A stretch of 64,000 nt of DNA from Mytilinidion resinicola (lineage: Eukaryota; Ascomycota; Dothideomycetes; Mytilinidiales; Mytilinidiaceae). This document shows, one piece after another, positions 10,392 through 20,089 of the stretch. The translations under genes were made by a program, and so were the position numbers. The notes under the pieces were generated by a model that had not been told where the DNA came from, ran no database searches, and saw nothing but the letters and a program-made list of their open reading frames with translations. Every line of letters begins with the position of its first letter. Within the stretch, counting starts at the first letter, position 1. Location of the stretch: positions 1,996,291 through 2,060,290 of the forward strand of contig NW_022985443.1 of assembly GCF_010093595.1 (NCBI RefSeq). Reading direction: 5' to 3'.

Positions 10392-12183
10392 GTTTGCTAT
10401 TGGAGAGGAGCGTAGCAGGGGTTGAGGGTTAGGCGTAAATGAGCTGTTTGAAGTGTTCGATTGAAGACAGGGAGGAGTCTGAGTATAACAGTCGTAGTGT
10501 CAAGCAAGAAGTTCACATAACCACATGAGCGGCTATGAAACTGTCTGGACGCGTTGAAGAATGTCCGGACGTAGAGCTCCGACTCGGAGCGGAAGAGCGA
10601 TGAGATAATAGCCGTTTCCCCGCATTTGCCCAAGCATTCCCCCACGTGGTCATTGTCAAGGTTCGTCCGGGTATTGAATCAATTCTTTTTCTGACTACCG
10701 GAACATCAGTTGCGCCCAGGTGATTACGAACACAAAGTGGTTATGCTCCTTGTACGAGTGCGTGGCATGAGCTGGACTTTACTTAAAGTGAGTCGTGAAG
10801 ATGAAAAATATGGTCAACGAAAATGATTGCGCTGCATACTCCACTTCGAAAAGTGTTATTCTTTGGAAATGCTCCGAACGATCTGCGAATGCCCGCCAGC
10901 CGCAGATTTTGAGAGTCTTACCGCATATTAGGCTCATACTTTGATCTCATGGCGACTGAATCGAAGAGCAGTGTTACAGTATCATTCACAGACCAAAGCA
11001 TGCCACGGAAACAGTCTCATTCAGGCGTCGCACACTAGCCAGATCCGCGGTCAACGCGCCAGAGCGCTGTGGCCCCAGATACCCTACACGAATTGGGAAT
11101 GAGCGTATTTTCGGGTTTGGCGTACTCCCGAGAGCCAAGTTTTGGTTGATCGAGAGTATAGCTTTGAATGTGCGGGCGTCTTTATAGCGGCTCACTTCTA
11201 GAGTAGCTATTTGCCGTGACGGGGGTGTTTGGGATGGAGTGGCCATTGTCTATGGCATTCTGCTTCGTGTTATGGTTGGAGCCTGCGGAGCCAATTAGTT
11301 GGGAGTGCTACTTGAGGAGAGCTCAGTTGACTCGCCCGCGTTAGAACTATAGGAGAAAGGTCGCCATCGGAGCGCTTCTTTGATGATGTACTGCAGCTGC
11401 GCCTCGTCCACTAGAGTCGGCAGTCGACGGTCCCCTATTACTCGTTCAAGCTCTCCATTGCCTTCTCTACGATGGGCGGGCTAAGAGCGAGGCTCATATC
11501 AAGGATGTCTCCGACGAATCACTCCTACCTGGGACTATGAGCATGAGAGGAATCGCGACTGCAGCTGCCTAATCTTCGGTGTCCTCGTCTTGAGCATACC
11601 GTTTGAGAGAATTGGTTTCGCCCTTTCGAGCGGCCAGTTTCGTGGGCTCTCTAGGCCCTCGCCACTCGGAATACATCTTGAGAGCAACTTCAGTCTCTGA
11701 GAGGCTAGTACGTTGGGCTTCTTCGTGGAATGGGATACTCCTCGTCGATAGTGAAGTTTGGAGGGAGTATAGTGCTGATGAATGGTCTCATTGGGGTAAG
11801 CTAACTAAGTATGGGCTTGGTTTCACTACGCCGAGGCCTATAGCGGTAGAGACAGTGGGAGAAGCAGCAGAGGTGGGCACTTGGGCCATAGAACAAAAAG
11901 CGCACCCCAATTACGTAGAAGTGGAGCGCATTGCGGAGAAATTTCTCCGAGTTTTGACTCCGAGCGCCGGAGGACCAAATCACTAGGCCTAGGCGCTCTT
12001 AGCCTTGCAGCACGACCTCGGAAGTGACGGGAGCACCTTTTCGAGGACCCAGTTCGCTCAGAAAATGAGACCAAGAAGAAAGTCTGACCGAAGGGAATTG
12101 AGGGAGAAGTTATACAACGAAATAAACCAGAAGTTTAGGCGAAGCTCGAGGTCTCTCAACAGTATTGCTTCAGCGTTGTCGAC
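10392..12183. other. Long intergenic stretch between SDR and MDR genes
   Basis: 1.8 kb between divergent genes, holding the promoters of both. TCCGGA lies at 10564-10569. Two open frames are present: 11246-10986 minus (86 codons, begins MATPSQTPPSRQIATLEVSR) and 11603-11986 plus (127 codons, no ATG, contains ASSWNGILLVDSEVWREYSADEWSHWG). Neither shows a known domain, a credible splice extension or flanking signals, so I do not call them genes. They could be decayed gene remnants, as with the SDR relic nearby. Confidence 0.4.
10564..10569. promoter_or_regulatory. TCCGGA site upstream of the intact SDR gene
   Basis: Hexamer 173 bp upstream of the SDR start, same motif as upstream of the Zn2Cys6, SnoaL-like and VOC genes. 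Candidate shared regulator site (inference). Confidence 0.3.
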
Positions 12184-13275
12184 ATGTCTGTAGCGAAAGC
12201 ACTGGTTTGTCATCCATCGGACGGGCAGAACCATTTTGCTCTCGAAGACGTCCCTATCCCAGCCCTGCAGCCTCAAGAAGTCCTAGTCCGCATCAGCGCC
12301 ACTGCTCAGAACCCCACCGACATCAAAGGTTTCGACCAAAACCGCTTCGGCGATGGTGCAGTACTTGGCTGCGACTTCTGTGGGCAAGTGGAGAGTGTTG
12401 GTGGAGAAGTGACAGAAGTGAAGAACGGAGACCGCGTTGCTGGACTCGTGCAAGGCGGACGTCCTGGGTGTTTGGGTGCATACGCAACCCACACCATCGT
12501 TAAACAGGCCTTCTGTTTCAAAGTCCCGGACACCATTTCTTCGGCGGCCGCTGCAACGGTTCCCTTGGCCTTGACAACCGCATGGCTCGCTTTACTGTCG
12601 CCGTATTGTCTAGGAATTGATCGTACCGCAGCGGACCAGATCCAGCTACTAATATGGGGTGGAAGCACCAGCGTTGGCCAGTACACCATTCAGATTGCCC
12701 GACATTTCGGATTTCAGTTTGCGACGACCTGCAGGAATAAGGAGAGTGTGGAAGCACTGGGCGCGACGCATGTGTACGATTACCGAAGCCCTACCGTGAT
12801 TGAAGATATCAAGAAGGCTCTTCCCGCCATTACCTACGTTCTGGACTGCGTGGGAAACGAAACCTCGTCTGCGCAAGCATCAAGCGCGGTCTGCGACGGT
12901 GGAGGGGTCTTATGTACGATCCAGCCAATGAAAACAAACACACAGAACGTGGAAAAGAACGTCAAAGTCACAGATGTTGTGGTGTTTACGGCGTTCTTCG
13001 ATGATCTCGTTCTTGGACCTTTCAAAATTCCGGTATGAATGTTAAACTGGCTTGCTCTGATGAGGGCATGAACTGACAAGTAATAGAAAAGAGAGGATGA
13101 CCGGGATTTGGCGACTGAGCTGTATGGCCACCTCCCGGATATGCTATCAAGTGGGATAATCAAGCCCAACCCTGTCCGCGTCGTTGAGGGAGGGTTGAAA
13201 GGCGTCATCAACGGATTCCAGCTGTATAGAGACAATGCCATATCTGGCCAGAAGCTAGTGTACAATATCGCATAG
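12184..13275 (+). CDS. Medium-chain reductase (zinc-ADH-like / trans-enoyl-reductase type)
   Basis: 345-aa NAD(P)H-dependent oxidoreductase from two exons, 12184-13032 and 13087-13275, with a 54-nt phase-0 intron. The N-terminal GroES-like domain reads EVLVRISATAQNPTDIKGFD and then AVLGCDFCGQVESVGGEVTEVKNGDRVAGLV. The second domain starts at AAATVPLALTTAWLAL, with the nucleotide-binding motif IWGGSTSVGQYTIQIA (about residues 156-171) and ATTCRNKESVEALGATHVYDYR. The last exon ends with PNPVRVVEGGLKGVINGFQLYRDNAISGQKLVYNIA, typical of this family. The Cys/His ligands of catalytic zinc are absent, so it resembles zinc-free quinone reductases and the trans-acting enoyl reductases of fungal polyketide pathways (LovC/ToxD-like). 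Start: ATG 12184 directly precedes SVAKALVCHP, the normal N-terminal strand. It lies divergent from the SDR gene. Confidence 0.93.
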
Positions 13276-14308
13276 TCAACACAGCTTCATTCTCGTGTAC
13301 AAAGCAGGCTCTGTCATCCTGAAATGTATCTTATGCGTCGTAAATGAACGTGATGTCTTGAGATGAAGCAAGATTAGAGCGATCTAACGAACGAGAGTGA
13401 AAAGCAACCCTAATAAGCGGGAGTTGATCTCATAGCCAATACAATAGAAACTATCGAGGTACCAAGACGCAAGGGCTAACAGGTGACCTGCTAGTCATCT
13501 TCAAGAGCGCAAACCGCTTGATATGCTATTGGCACCAAAGCCGTAGGAAGGTCGAGGAGGGCCTTGCACGTGCTCGAGTTCGCGCCGACCTTTCTCCAAA
13601 CCTCTTCATCTCTGTCTTGCCGTCTCTCACGGCTATTGCAGAAAACTTCATGCTCATATCAGAGCGCATTGTCAGTTTCGATGGGCACCATTGTGCATCC
13701 CAGGAGATTCGGCAGGACAATAGTCTAGAATTTGCGTTATTTCTACAGCCCTCGTGCTGCAGCTCCCGAAGTCAGAACAACGCTTGAGCCGAGAGTTTGT
13801 CATCTCCATGTGTACGCTGGTTGCGACGGCACTTCTCCCTACGTCTACAGGCATGCTCCGCCGCCTAGTATCCCGCTCCTACGCTGGCGCTCGTTCGACT
13901 AGGAGCTCCGGTATTGGCGCTTTCGAAATGGCCTCGCAAGGGACTGCTGCTGGTGCGCGGGAGGGAAAGAGTGGAGTACTCGACATTGAGGCCACGGATA
14001 GTGTAGGCGGTGGAGGAGGCAGTGGTAGGGAGGTAAGACGCGACCATAAGCGGCTATGGACCTAAATTCACTGTGAAGGGTGTAGTCTGAGTACGATTGC
14101 TTCGGGCTTGAGATGTATTGGCTTATCCGCGGGTCGAGAAATATCAGACAAGCTGTGAGCGAGGGCATGTGACGAGGACGGTGGGACGAGAGAACTTGAT
14201 CGCAAGCTGCCTTTACTGGGAGTCAGTAGTATCCGTAGATGTAAACAGTTGGCGCGGATTGTTGTTGATGGCAAGGAGAAGTTGACGACGAGAGCTATCC
14301 GCGGGCCG

Positions 14309-14330
14309 GATGCCAAGTCGGCTTCTTCGG
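14309..14330. repeat. 22-bp dispersed motif, copy 1
   Basis: GATGCCAAGTCGGCTTC and five further bases are identical at 18209-18230, with GCGGG just upstream in both copies. Both lie in the upstream region of a gene (NTF2-like; RING). Confidence 0.75.
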
Positions 14331-14340
14331 CTTCCCAAAT

Positions 14341-14410
14341 GCCTCCCCGCTTTCTTCGTCCTTCATCATCGCCTCCCCGCTTTCTTCTTCCTTCATCATC
14401 GCCTCCCCTC
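14341..14410. repeat. 30-bp tandem repeat, 2.3 copies
   Basis: Units 14341-14370 and 14371-14400 differ at one base (CGTC versus CTTC), followed by a partial third copy GCCTCCCCT. It is pyrimidine-rich on plus and sits 124-193 bp upstream of the NTF2-like start, so it may be in the 5' UTR or core promoter. Confidence 0.85.
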
Positions 14411-14533
14411 GCCATCGATTTCTCTGCTTCCAAAGGCACCCTACTAACCCGTCAGGACGCACAGTCCTATATTTTTCTCTAACAACGGACTTCTCTACGA
14501 CTCATCCGGCCTTGTTACATCTAGTCTCTCGCC

Positions 14534-14987
14534 ATGACATCCATCATCCAAAACTCAAGTCCAGTGGATGTAGTCAAGGCTTTCATTGCCTGTGTCAGGA
14601 CGAAAGACGTGGAGCACATGCGCAAGATGATGCATCCGAAGGCGACTGCGTGTCTCATCCGCGAGAACGAGCCACACTTTAAGCCCCTCGCTGAGGCTAT
14701 AGATCCGCTTGCGAAAGCAGAACAGGAGCTTGTGGAAGTCAGTTGGGACGAAGTTGAGCACATAGATGGCGAATACGCAACGGTGTGGGCAACTTGGAGT
14801 ATGCATTGGGATGGAGAGGCGAGTAGTCCTTTTGCTGGCGGTAGCGCGACATTTCTGCTAACGCGTCTTGCAGCTTCATCAATTGGGCTCGAGCTCATAC
14901 TCGTGTTGGAAAAGCCCTCTTTCGGGTTGGATCATCCTGACTATGTCAGATGTTGCAAGACCACCAAATGATACAGTTCGCGTGTAA
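14534..14987 (+). CDS. NTF2-like fold protein with a probable GC-AG intron
   Basis: Small cytosolic protein of 132 aa, exons 14534-14818 and 14874-14987. The first exon shows the NTF2-like start SPVDVVKAFIACVRTKDVEHMRKMMHPKATACLIRE and the strand EYATVWATWSMHWDGE. Reading straight on gives an unlike sequence, whereas splicing at GAG|GCGAGT to CAG|CTTCAT restores the family pattern LHQLGSSSYSCWKSPLSGWIILTMSDVARPP, in which GW-I and SDVAR are the usual last strand. The donor is GC rather than GT, with strong flanking bases and a CTAAC branch site near 14858. Intron length is 55 nt and phase 0. Function is probably isomerase/cyclase-like or unknown. An unspliced 145-aa product ending at 14971 is the alternative. 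Confidence 0.8.
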
Positions 14988-15721
14988 TTCCCTTCATGAA
15001 CCGTGGGTCTAGGATGCATTGAAGCATGCCTGATCGTGTAAGGGCTTTGAAGGGTGCCATTTCATTCCATCTCTTGACCCATTGCTCGCAGACGCTTCCT
15101 CCCCACCTCTCAATCTCCTTTAATTATATAGGTAGCGCTCTATCCCAGCCTGTCTCCTTTCCAGTCAGCGTATAGCTCCCAACCTCTCTCGCGGCCTGTC
15201 GCTCAACGGCCCACACTCGTATGGCCCTGAAGGAAATCATTATCGTAGTAGCGTTCTCATTTCTCTCTTTTTGTCGGTGTCGCAATAGCCAGCTCTCTTT
15301 GATGGCAGCGCAACTGTCGGCTCTCTTCAACGTAGTGCCAGTGAGCCTAAAGATGGTCAGTGGATCAATCGGCCGACCCAGAAGTAGCTACTGACCCTTG
15401 TAGAAGGTATCAGCATGCTCCTTATGCAGCCCGCTCACGGCAAGAAAACGCCAGGCATGGAGGTAATGGCCCACGTGGACATGACCTGTGACAACCACAT
15501 CCCAAGTCAGCGGGATTGAGTGCACTCTCGTAGGAATTCTGGACGGAAGGCGTGGCGATATCCATTGCCGAGGCCTGGTACCCCTGCACCCTGGTCCATC
15601 TGCCACTAGCACTGGATAGGGAATACTTCCGCCCATCCTTGCCTCGTGCTCCCAGTATCCAGAAGCGCCTGACCGGAATGCGTAGGTACAGCTAAGCTCC
15701 ATTCCAGCTTGGCCCATGGGG

Positions 15722-15828
15722 CCCCGCGCCCGCTGTCCGGGGTTGCTTGTGCGCATCCCCATACAAATGCCCCATTGGTGGGATATCTGGGGAAGCTTTC
15801 TGCCGTGCTCCGAGCAACGGCCCCCCGC
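15722..15828. promoter_or_regulatory. Cluster of CreA-type (SYGGRG) sites
   Basis: CCCCGC (15722), CCGGGG (15737), CTGGGG (15787) and CCCCGC (15823) lie within 107 bp, 222-328 bp upstream of the transporter ATG. CreA pairs of this kind mediate glucose repression of ascomycete sugar permeases. The role here is inferred from motif and context. Confidence 0.45.
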
Positions 15829-15945
15829 ACCAACGCGCTCTGAGCCTTGCTATTGATGCAAAAACTAGGGCTGCCCATTGGGGCAACCTTGCCGCGCAGC
15901 AATGGATCGATAGTCCGAGCAGCACGTCCTGGGCCGACTTTCAGA

Positions 15946-15954
15946 TATATAAAA
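15946..15954 (+). promoter_or_regulatory. TATA box TATATAAAA of the transporter gene
   Basis: Near-consensus TATA element 96 bp upstream of the ATG, followed by a pyrimidine-rich leader. Placement is typical for a regulated fungal gene. Confidence 0.65.
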
Positions 15955-16049
15955 GATGCCAGGTCCAGCTCCCCTGCTTGGCTGTTGCATCGCATTGTTT
16001 CTTTTGCCCTTCGCCGCGGTACTCCACCGAGCCTGCACACTGCCCCAAC

Positions 16050-17899
16050 ATGTCGTCGCGCGCTGCCGAGCCCAAGGCCGAGGCGGCCTACGTCGACACT
16101 GTCGACCATGGAGTCCAGGAGAAGAACATCCCGCAGCAATCCGAGCTTATGGACGACAAAGCGCTCATGACCGATGCCCAGAACGCTGAGAACCGCGAGC
16201 ATGAGATGACCCTCTGGGAGGCGGCCAAGGACCATCCTATGGCTTGCTTTTGGGCCTTCATCTTCTGCTTCACCATCGTGAGTCCTCTCCCTTGCACATG
16301 TATCCACGCGTCTTGCATAGAACTAAGCGGACGTCCATCAGATCATGGAATCATTCGACATGTTCTTGAACGGAAACTTTGTAGCACTTCCCGCGTTCAA
16401 GAAACGGTACGGCGTCTACGTCGAAGGATCTGGCTACACCATCCCCACCAAATGGCAGAGTTCCCTCTTCCAAGCCGGCCAATGTGGCGCCTTTATCGGC
16501 GTCTTTATGGCTGGACCCATCACCAATCGTCTCGGCTATCGCTGGACCACCCTCTTGGGCCTCGTTCTGATGAACGCCACCATCTTCATATCCTTCTTTG
16601 TGAGTGCCTTGGCCCTGACGTCGAGCTTTCCGCCTGACAGCATCACCTAGGCCGACTCCCTTGCGGTGCTTGTCATCGGACAAGCGTTTGAAGGTGTCCC
16701 GTGGGGATTGTTCATTGCGAACTCGCCCGCCTACGCCAGTGAGGTTGTCCCGCTCGTCCTTCGCGGTGCCTGCACAGCCACTCTCCAAATGGCCTGGTCT
16801 ATCGGTATGATTATTGTCGCCGCCGCCACCTTGGGCTTCAACAAACGAACCGATCAGTGGGCTTGGCGAGGACCTCTTGCCTTGCAATGGATCTTCCCTG
16901 TGAGTGCTCCCTTCCCGACGGTGACGTACAAGAGCTAACTGCTTCAGCTCCCACTTATGGTCCTCATCTTTTTCGCTCCCGAGTCTCCATGGTGGCTTAT
17001 TCGCCACGGACGCAAAGAGCAAGCCCTCCGCTCCATCAAGCGCCTCGCTCGTAGGAACGGAACCCAAGCCAGCGCCGAGGACACACTCGCCATGATGGAA
17101 CGTACCGTGCAGATTGAAGCTCATCACGGCGGTGAACCTTCCCTCCTCGACCTGGTCAAGGGCACCGACTTGAGGCGAACAATCATCACCTGCCTGATGT
17201 ACGCGTCCCAGAATTTTGCCGGCAACCTGATTGCCAACCAGGCAACCTTCTTCTTCGAGCGTGAGTAGCTGCCCAGCCCGTTAACACGCTACGAGGGCGA
17301 TCAACTAACTCTCCTCAGAGGCCGGAATGTCAACCGACTTCTCCTTCAAACTCAATCTCATCAACTCGTGTCTCCAACTCGTCGCCAACATCCTCTCCTG
17401 GCCCCTTAGCGGCTGGCTAGGCCGCCGAACCATCTACCTTGGCGGCACAGCCATAAACATCACTCTCCTCTTCCTCCTCGGCATCTGCGCCTCCATCCCC
17501 CAGAACACAGCAACCAACTATGCCCAAGCCTGTCTCGGCGTCGTCATCAGCTTCGTTTTCGCCGGCGCCATGGGCCCAATATCGTACTCCATCATTGCCG
17601 AGACGTCCTCGGTCCGGCTGCGCGCGCTGAGCACTGGTGTCGGGCGTGCTGCATACTACGCCGCTGAGATTCCTATGATCTACCTCGCCTCGCGCATGCT
17701 CAACCCGACTGGGTGGAACCTTGCCGGCAAGTGCGGGTATATCTGGGGTGGTACTGCCTGCGTCTGCTTTGTGAGCGCTTACTTTGGCTTGCCAGAACTC
17801 AAGGATCGGAGTTATCGTGAGCTGGATATCTTGTTTAATCGCAAGGTTAGCGCGAGGAAGTTCAAGTCGACTGTTATTGATGTTACGGAGAATGAGTAA
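16050..17899 (+). CDS. MFS sugar transporter, alpha-glucoside permease type
   Basis: Plasma-membrane proton-coupled sugar permease, 542 aa. Five exons: 16050-16277, 16342-16599, 16651-16899, 16948-17260, 17319-17899. All introns (48-64 nt) begin GTGAGT and end CAG or TAG, and the total is 543 codons. A hydrophilic N-tail of about 60 residues leads to TM1 (ACFWAFIFCFTIIMESFDMFLNG). The TM2-3 loop is NRLGYRW. The TM4-5 region has GQAFEGVPWG, and the end of TM6 has APESPWWLIRHGR, the sugar-porter PESP motif. QLVANILSWPLSGWLGRRT marks TM8-9, and GPISYSIIAETSSVRLRALSTG marks TM10. ESFDMFLNGNFVALPAFKKRYG and the PESPWW form match the maltose/alpha-glucoside branch rather than hexose carriers. ATG 16050 follows the TATA box and a CA-rich leader. 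The promoter carries CreA-like sites. Orientation is the same as the two preceding genes. Confidence 0.95.
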
Positions 17900-18717
17900 G
17901 GCTTGCGGGCAGTGAACTGATGGACGACGAACCGACGACGCGATCTGCTTTGAACGGCGCCCGTCTTCCGTGGACTTGGTCAATCCGAAAGGAGCACGGT
18001 AGACGTGGCGAGCACGTATCGTTGTATATAGCCTTTCTTTTCTGAAATCCTCTCTTATTTCTACACTCTCAACAATCAAACAGTCAATACAGCTTTGAGC
18101 AGTCGTTTGCCTCGTGTGATATTGGCGATCCGGGACGGGACAGAACTCAACGCCAGCCCTGCCCGCACCACTCGCCGATGTAATGAACAAATGCCGGGGC
18201 TGCGGGCTGATGCCAAGTCGGCTTCTTCGGGTTCGTCGACACCTCCGAAACCGGTCCACTACATTTCCGTCATGAATCTATTCTCACAGCTGAGGCGCAA
18301 CTCCAAACCGTACAGCCTACTGCTAAAATTTCTGAGGCTCGCTTCCAGTAGGCGCAAGGCGGCGACATCGTATCCGACGCTTCTCATCCTTCTTCCCGTT
18401 TCGCCACCCTGCAGTTCTCTTCCTCTATTTTGCGACGTCATCTCACTATTTCATCTTTCTGTTAACTGAGACTAGCAGGTAGGTGAAATGTATGGATAGA
18501 GTTTCAGAATCACCTTGCGACATGTCTTGAAGCAGCAACGTTTCGCCGAATTGTGTTTCTTTGTGATGGCCTATTTGCAATTCTCTCATCTCTCGTGTCC
18601 ACGCTTTCCACACATCCTTTCACACCACTCGCACACACACAGCTTTCAGAGCACACCAGCTTTCAGCACACAACAAGCATTAAGCACACGCAGCCCTCAG
18701 CACCCGCACTCTTCAGC
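17900..18717. other. Intergenic between transporter and RING gene
   Basis: 818 bp. It holds the second copy of the 22-bp motif (18209-18230) and, just before the RING start, a leader with repeated TCAGCACAC-like words (18640-18716). No gene is supported. Confidence 0.5.
18209..18230. repeat. 22-bp dispersed motif, copy 2
   Basis: Identical over 22 bp to 14309-14330, same strand, with GCGGG at a similar distance upstream in both. Confidence 0.75.
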
Positions 18718-19659
18718 ATGTCCGACCGGGGAAACCAACAGCATCTGCATGATCTCGCAGGTGTAAGCCGGAACGATGACCCTGATGCACCTTTCATAGC
18801 CGGGCTCCAGTTCCATGCCACGAAGATCCTTCACCTCGTCAACAACGTTCATCGATCCGAATGGCAGACATACGTTCAGCACGGATATGCAACTTCCCTT
18901 GGCCCCGATGCTCGCTGGCTTTACACGAGGGACTACCTTCGCACTCATCTGCCAGAACAGTATCAGTTCTTCCTCAATCTACCCAGGGACGATGAGTTGC
19001 TGCACGTAGATTGCGATAGGTTTCTCTGTGACGAATTTGGCTTGTCGATGGAAATACTGTCATGGAAACGCCGGTTGTGTAGACTGTACAACGAGCCATG
19101 GAAGGATCCCGTGATAGCCAAAACGAGCAGCCGCCCAGTGCCTCTCGCGGAACTGGGGCCAGATGAAGGTAACTGCAGCATTTGCCGAAAGGAATTCTCA
19201 ACGAGCGACCCCGCCGTCAAGACCTTTTGCGGGCACATTATGGGGCGAGAGTGTCTTGACTTGTGGCAAACATCAGGCCAAGCCAATTAGGGAACATGCC
19301 CGATGTGTAGACAGGAGTTCGAGACATCAATGCTGCTTCAACGTCGGCCCGGAAATGCTGAGTACGATGCTGAATATTCGGATATCGTTGCCATGTTCTC
19401 GATAGAAGCACAAGTAATCATCAAGAACATTGAACGAGTATCCGAGGCGGCCGCAGGTCTGGAGCAGCAAGCTAATCGGCTTCTGCTCGAGATTTCCCTC
19501 GACCTACCCAGGAGCGAGGAATACAAAATGGTCGGAGACAGACTCCGGTTATTAAGCGATCAGCTGGACAATCTCCAGGACGCGCTCATGCTCGAATTGA
19601 ACGTCAGCCGAGATTCTGCATGCTTCTGGGACTACGACGATGGAGACTCGCGTCCTTAA
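18718..19659 (+). pseudogene. RING-finger gene interrupted by an in-frame TAG
   Basis: From ATG 18718 (MSDRGNQQHLHDLAG) the frame stays open to TAG 19288-19290, then continues in the same frame to TAA 19657-19659; without the stop it would be a 313-aa protein. The stop falls inside a RING domain: CSICRKEF (first Cys pair), TFCGHIMGRECLDLW (Cys-His and the next Cys), then the stop, then TCPMCRQEF (last Cys pair). RING proteins of this layout are E3 ubiquitin ligases and need the last pair, so the product is very likely inactive. The C-terminal part is predicted helical (AAAGLEQQANRLLLEIS...LRLLSDQLDNLQDALM). No intron can remove the TAG without losing zinc ligands. CAG to TAG is the CpA-to-TpA change made by RIP, and the RIP border lies only about 400 bp downstream. 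Confidence 0.8.
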
Positions 19660-20089
19660 CTAAACCTCGATCGATAAGACATAAAGTATTAGTTTTATAA
19701 GGACAGAAACGTGTTTTAATAAGGCGATTCTATTAGCTTACACTTCTCTATAGTTTAAGCTACTATACTATAGTAGTCTAAGCTTAGTAAATTATTCTAA
19801 ATATAGTAGTATATAAAGTTCTATATATAGAAATAGCTTAACCTATAACTATATAATAAGTTAAAAAGGTATCCCTTCGCCCGTTAGCGTCCTTACTTAG
19901 CGCTAAGCTCGTGCCCTAATATACGCAGCAGAATATAAACAAGCTAAATAGCTAGTTATTATCCATAATTAAATGCTTTATAATACTATAGATATTTAAT
20001 AATATTAACTACGTATAAAAGGACCTAAAGCCTTATAAAAAACCTAAACTTTTCTACCCTAAGCCTACGCCGCTGCCTATATTTAAGCT

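Larger units (their letters stand above)
13276..14533. other. Intergenic stretch with an open frame of uncertain status and a tandem repeat
   Basis: 1.26 kb between the reductase and the NTF2-like gene. The frame 13754-14065 (plus, 103 codons) has a hydrophobic start (MCTLVATALLPTSTGMLRRL) then a Ser/Gly-rich tail. It could be the last exon of a decayed membrane protein, but no upstream membrane segments can be joined to it. The region also holds a copy of a 22-bp motif shared with 18209-18230, and the 30-bp tandem repeat. Confidence 0.4.
14988..16049. promoter_or_regulatory. Promoter region of the sugar transporter
   Basis: 1.06 kb without a credible gene; the long minus frames here are shadows of GC-rich sequence. 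Four matches to the CreA carbon-catabolite site (SYGGRG or its complement) fall at 15722-15727, 15737-15742, 15787-15792 and 15823-15828. A TATA box follows at 15946. Confidence 0.6.

Noticed and set aside
11603..11986. 127-codon plus-strand open frame as a gene
   Set aside because: No ATG, a stop immediately upstream and no splice extension or domain found; mentioned only within the intergenic entry.
13754..14065. Possible last exon of a rhodopsin-like fungal membrane protein
   Set aside because: A Ser/Gly-rich tail after one hydrophobic stretch is suggestive, but no preceding membrane segments can be joined to it.
14341..14410. CRISPR-like array
   Set aside because: The two 30-bp units are directly adjacent without spacers and the genome is fungal.
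15388..15762. 124-codon minus-strand frame upstream of the transporter
   Set aside because: No domain, GC-rich promoter context, and it overlaps the CreA-type sites.
15606..16307. 233-codon minus-strand open frame
   Set aside because: It overlaps the transporter promoter, TATA box and first exon in the opposite direction and shows no recognisable domain.
16351..17127. 258-codon minus-strand open frame
   Set aside because: Complement of four transporter exons and their introns; Gly/His/Asp-rich noise.
17417..18259. 280-codon minus-strand open frame
   Set aside because: Complement of the last transporter exon and 3' region; Arg/Ser-rich, no motif.
19240..19290. Intron that would remove the TAG in the RING gene
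   Set aside because: The only nearby GT donors would delete the Cys of GRECLDLW, destroying the domain; no branch site is placed correctly.
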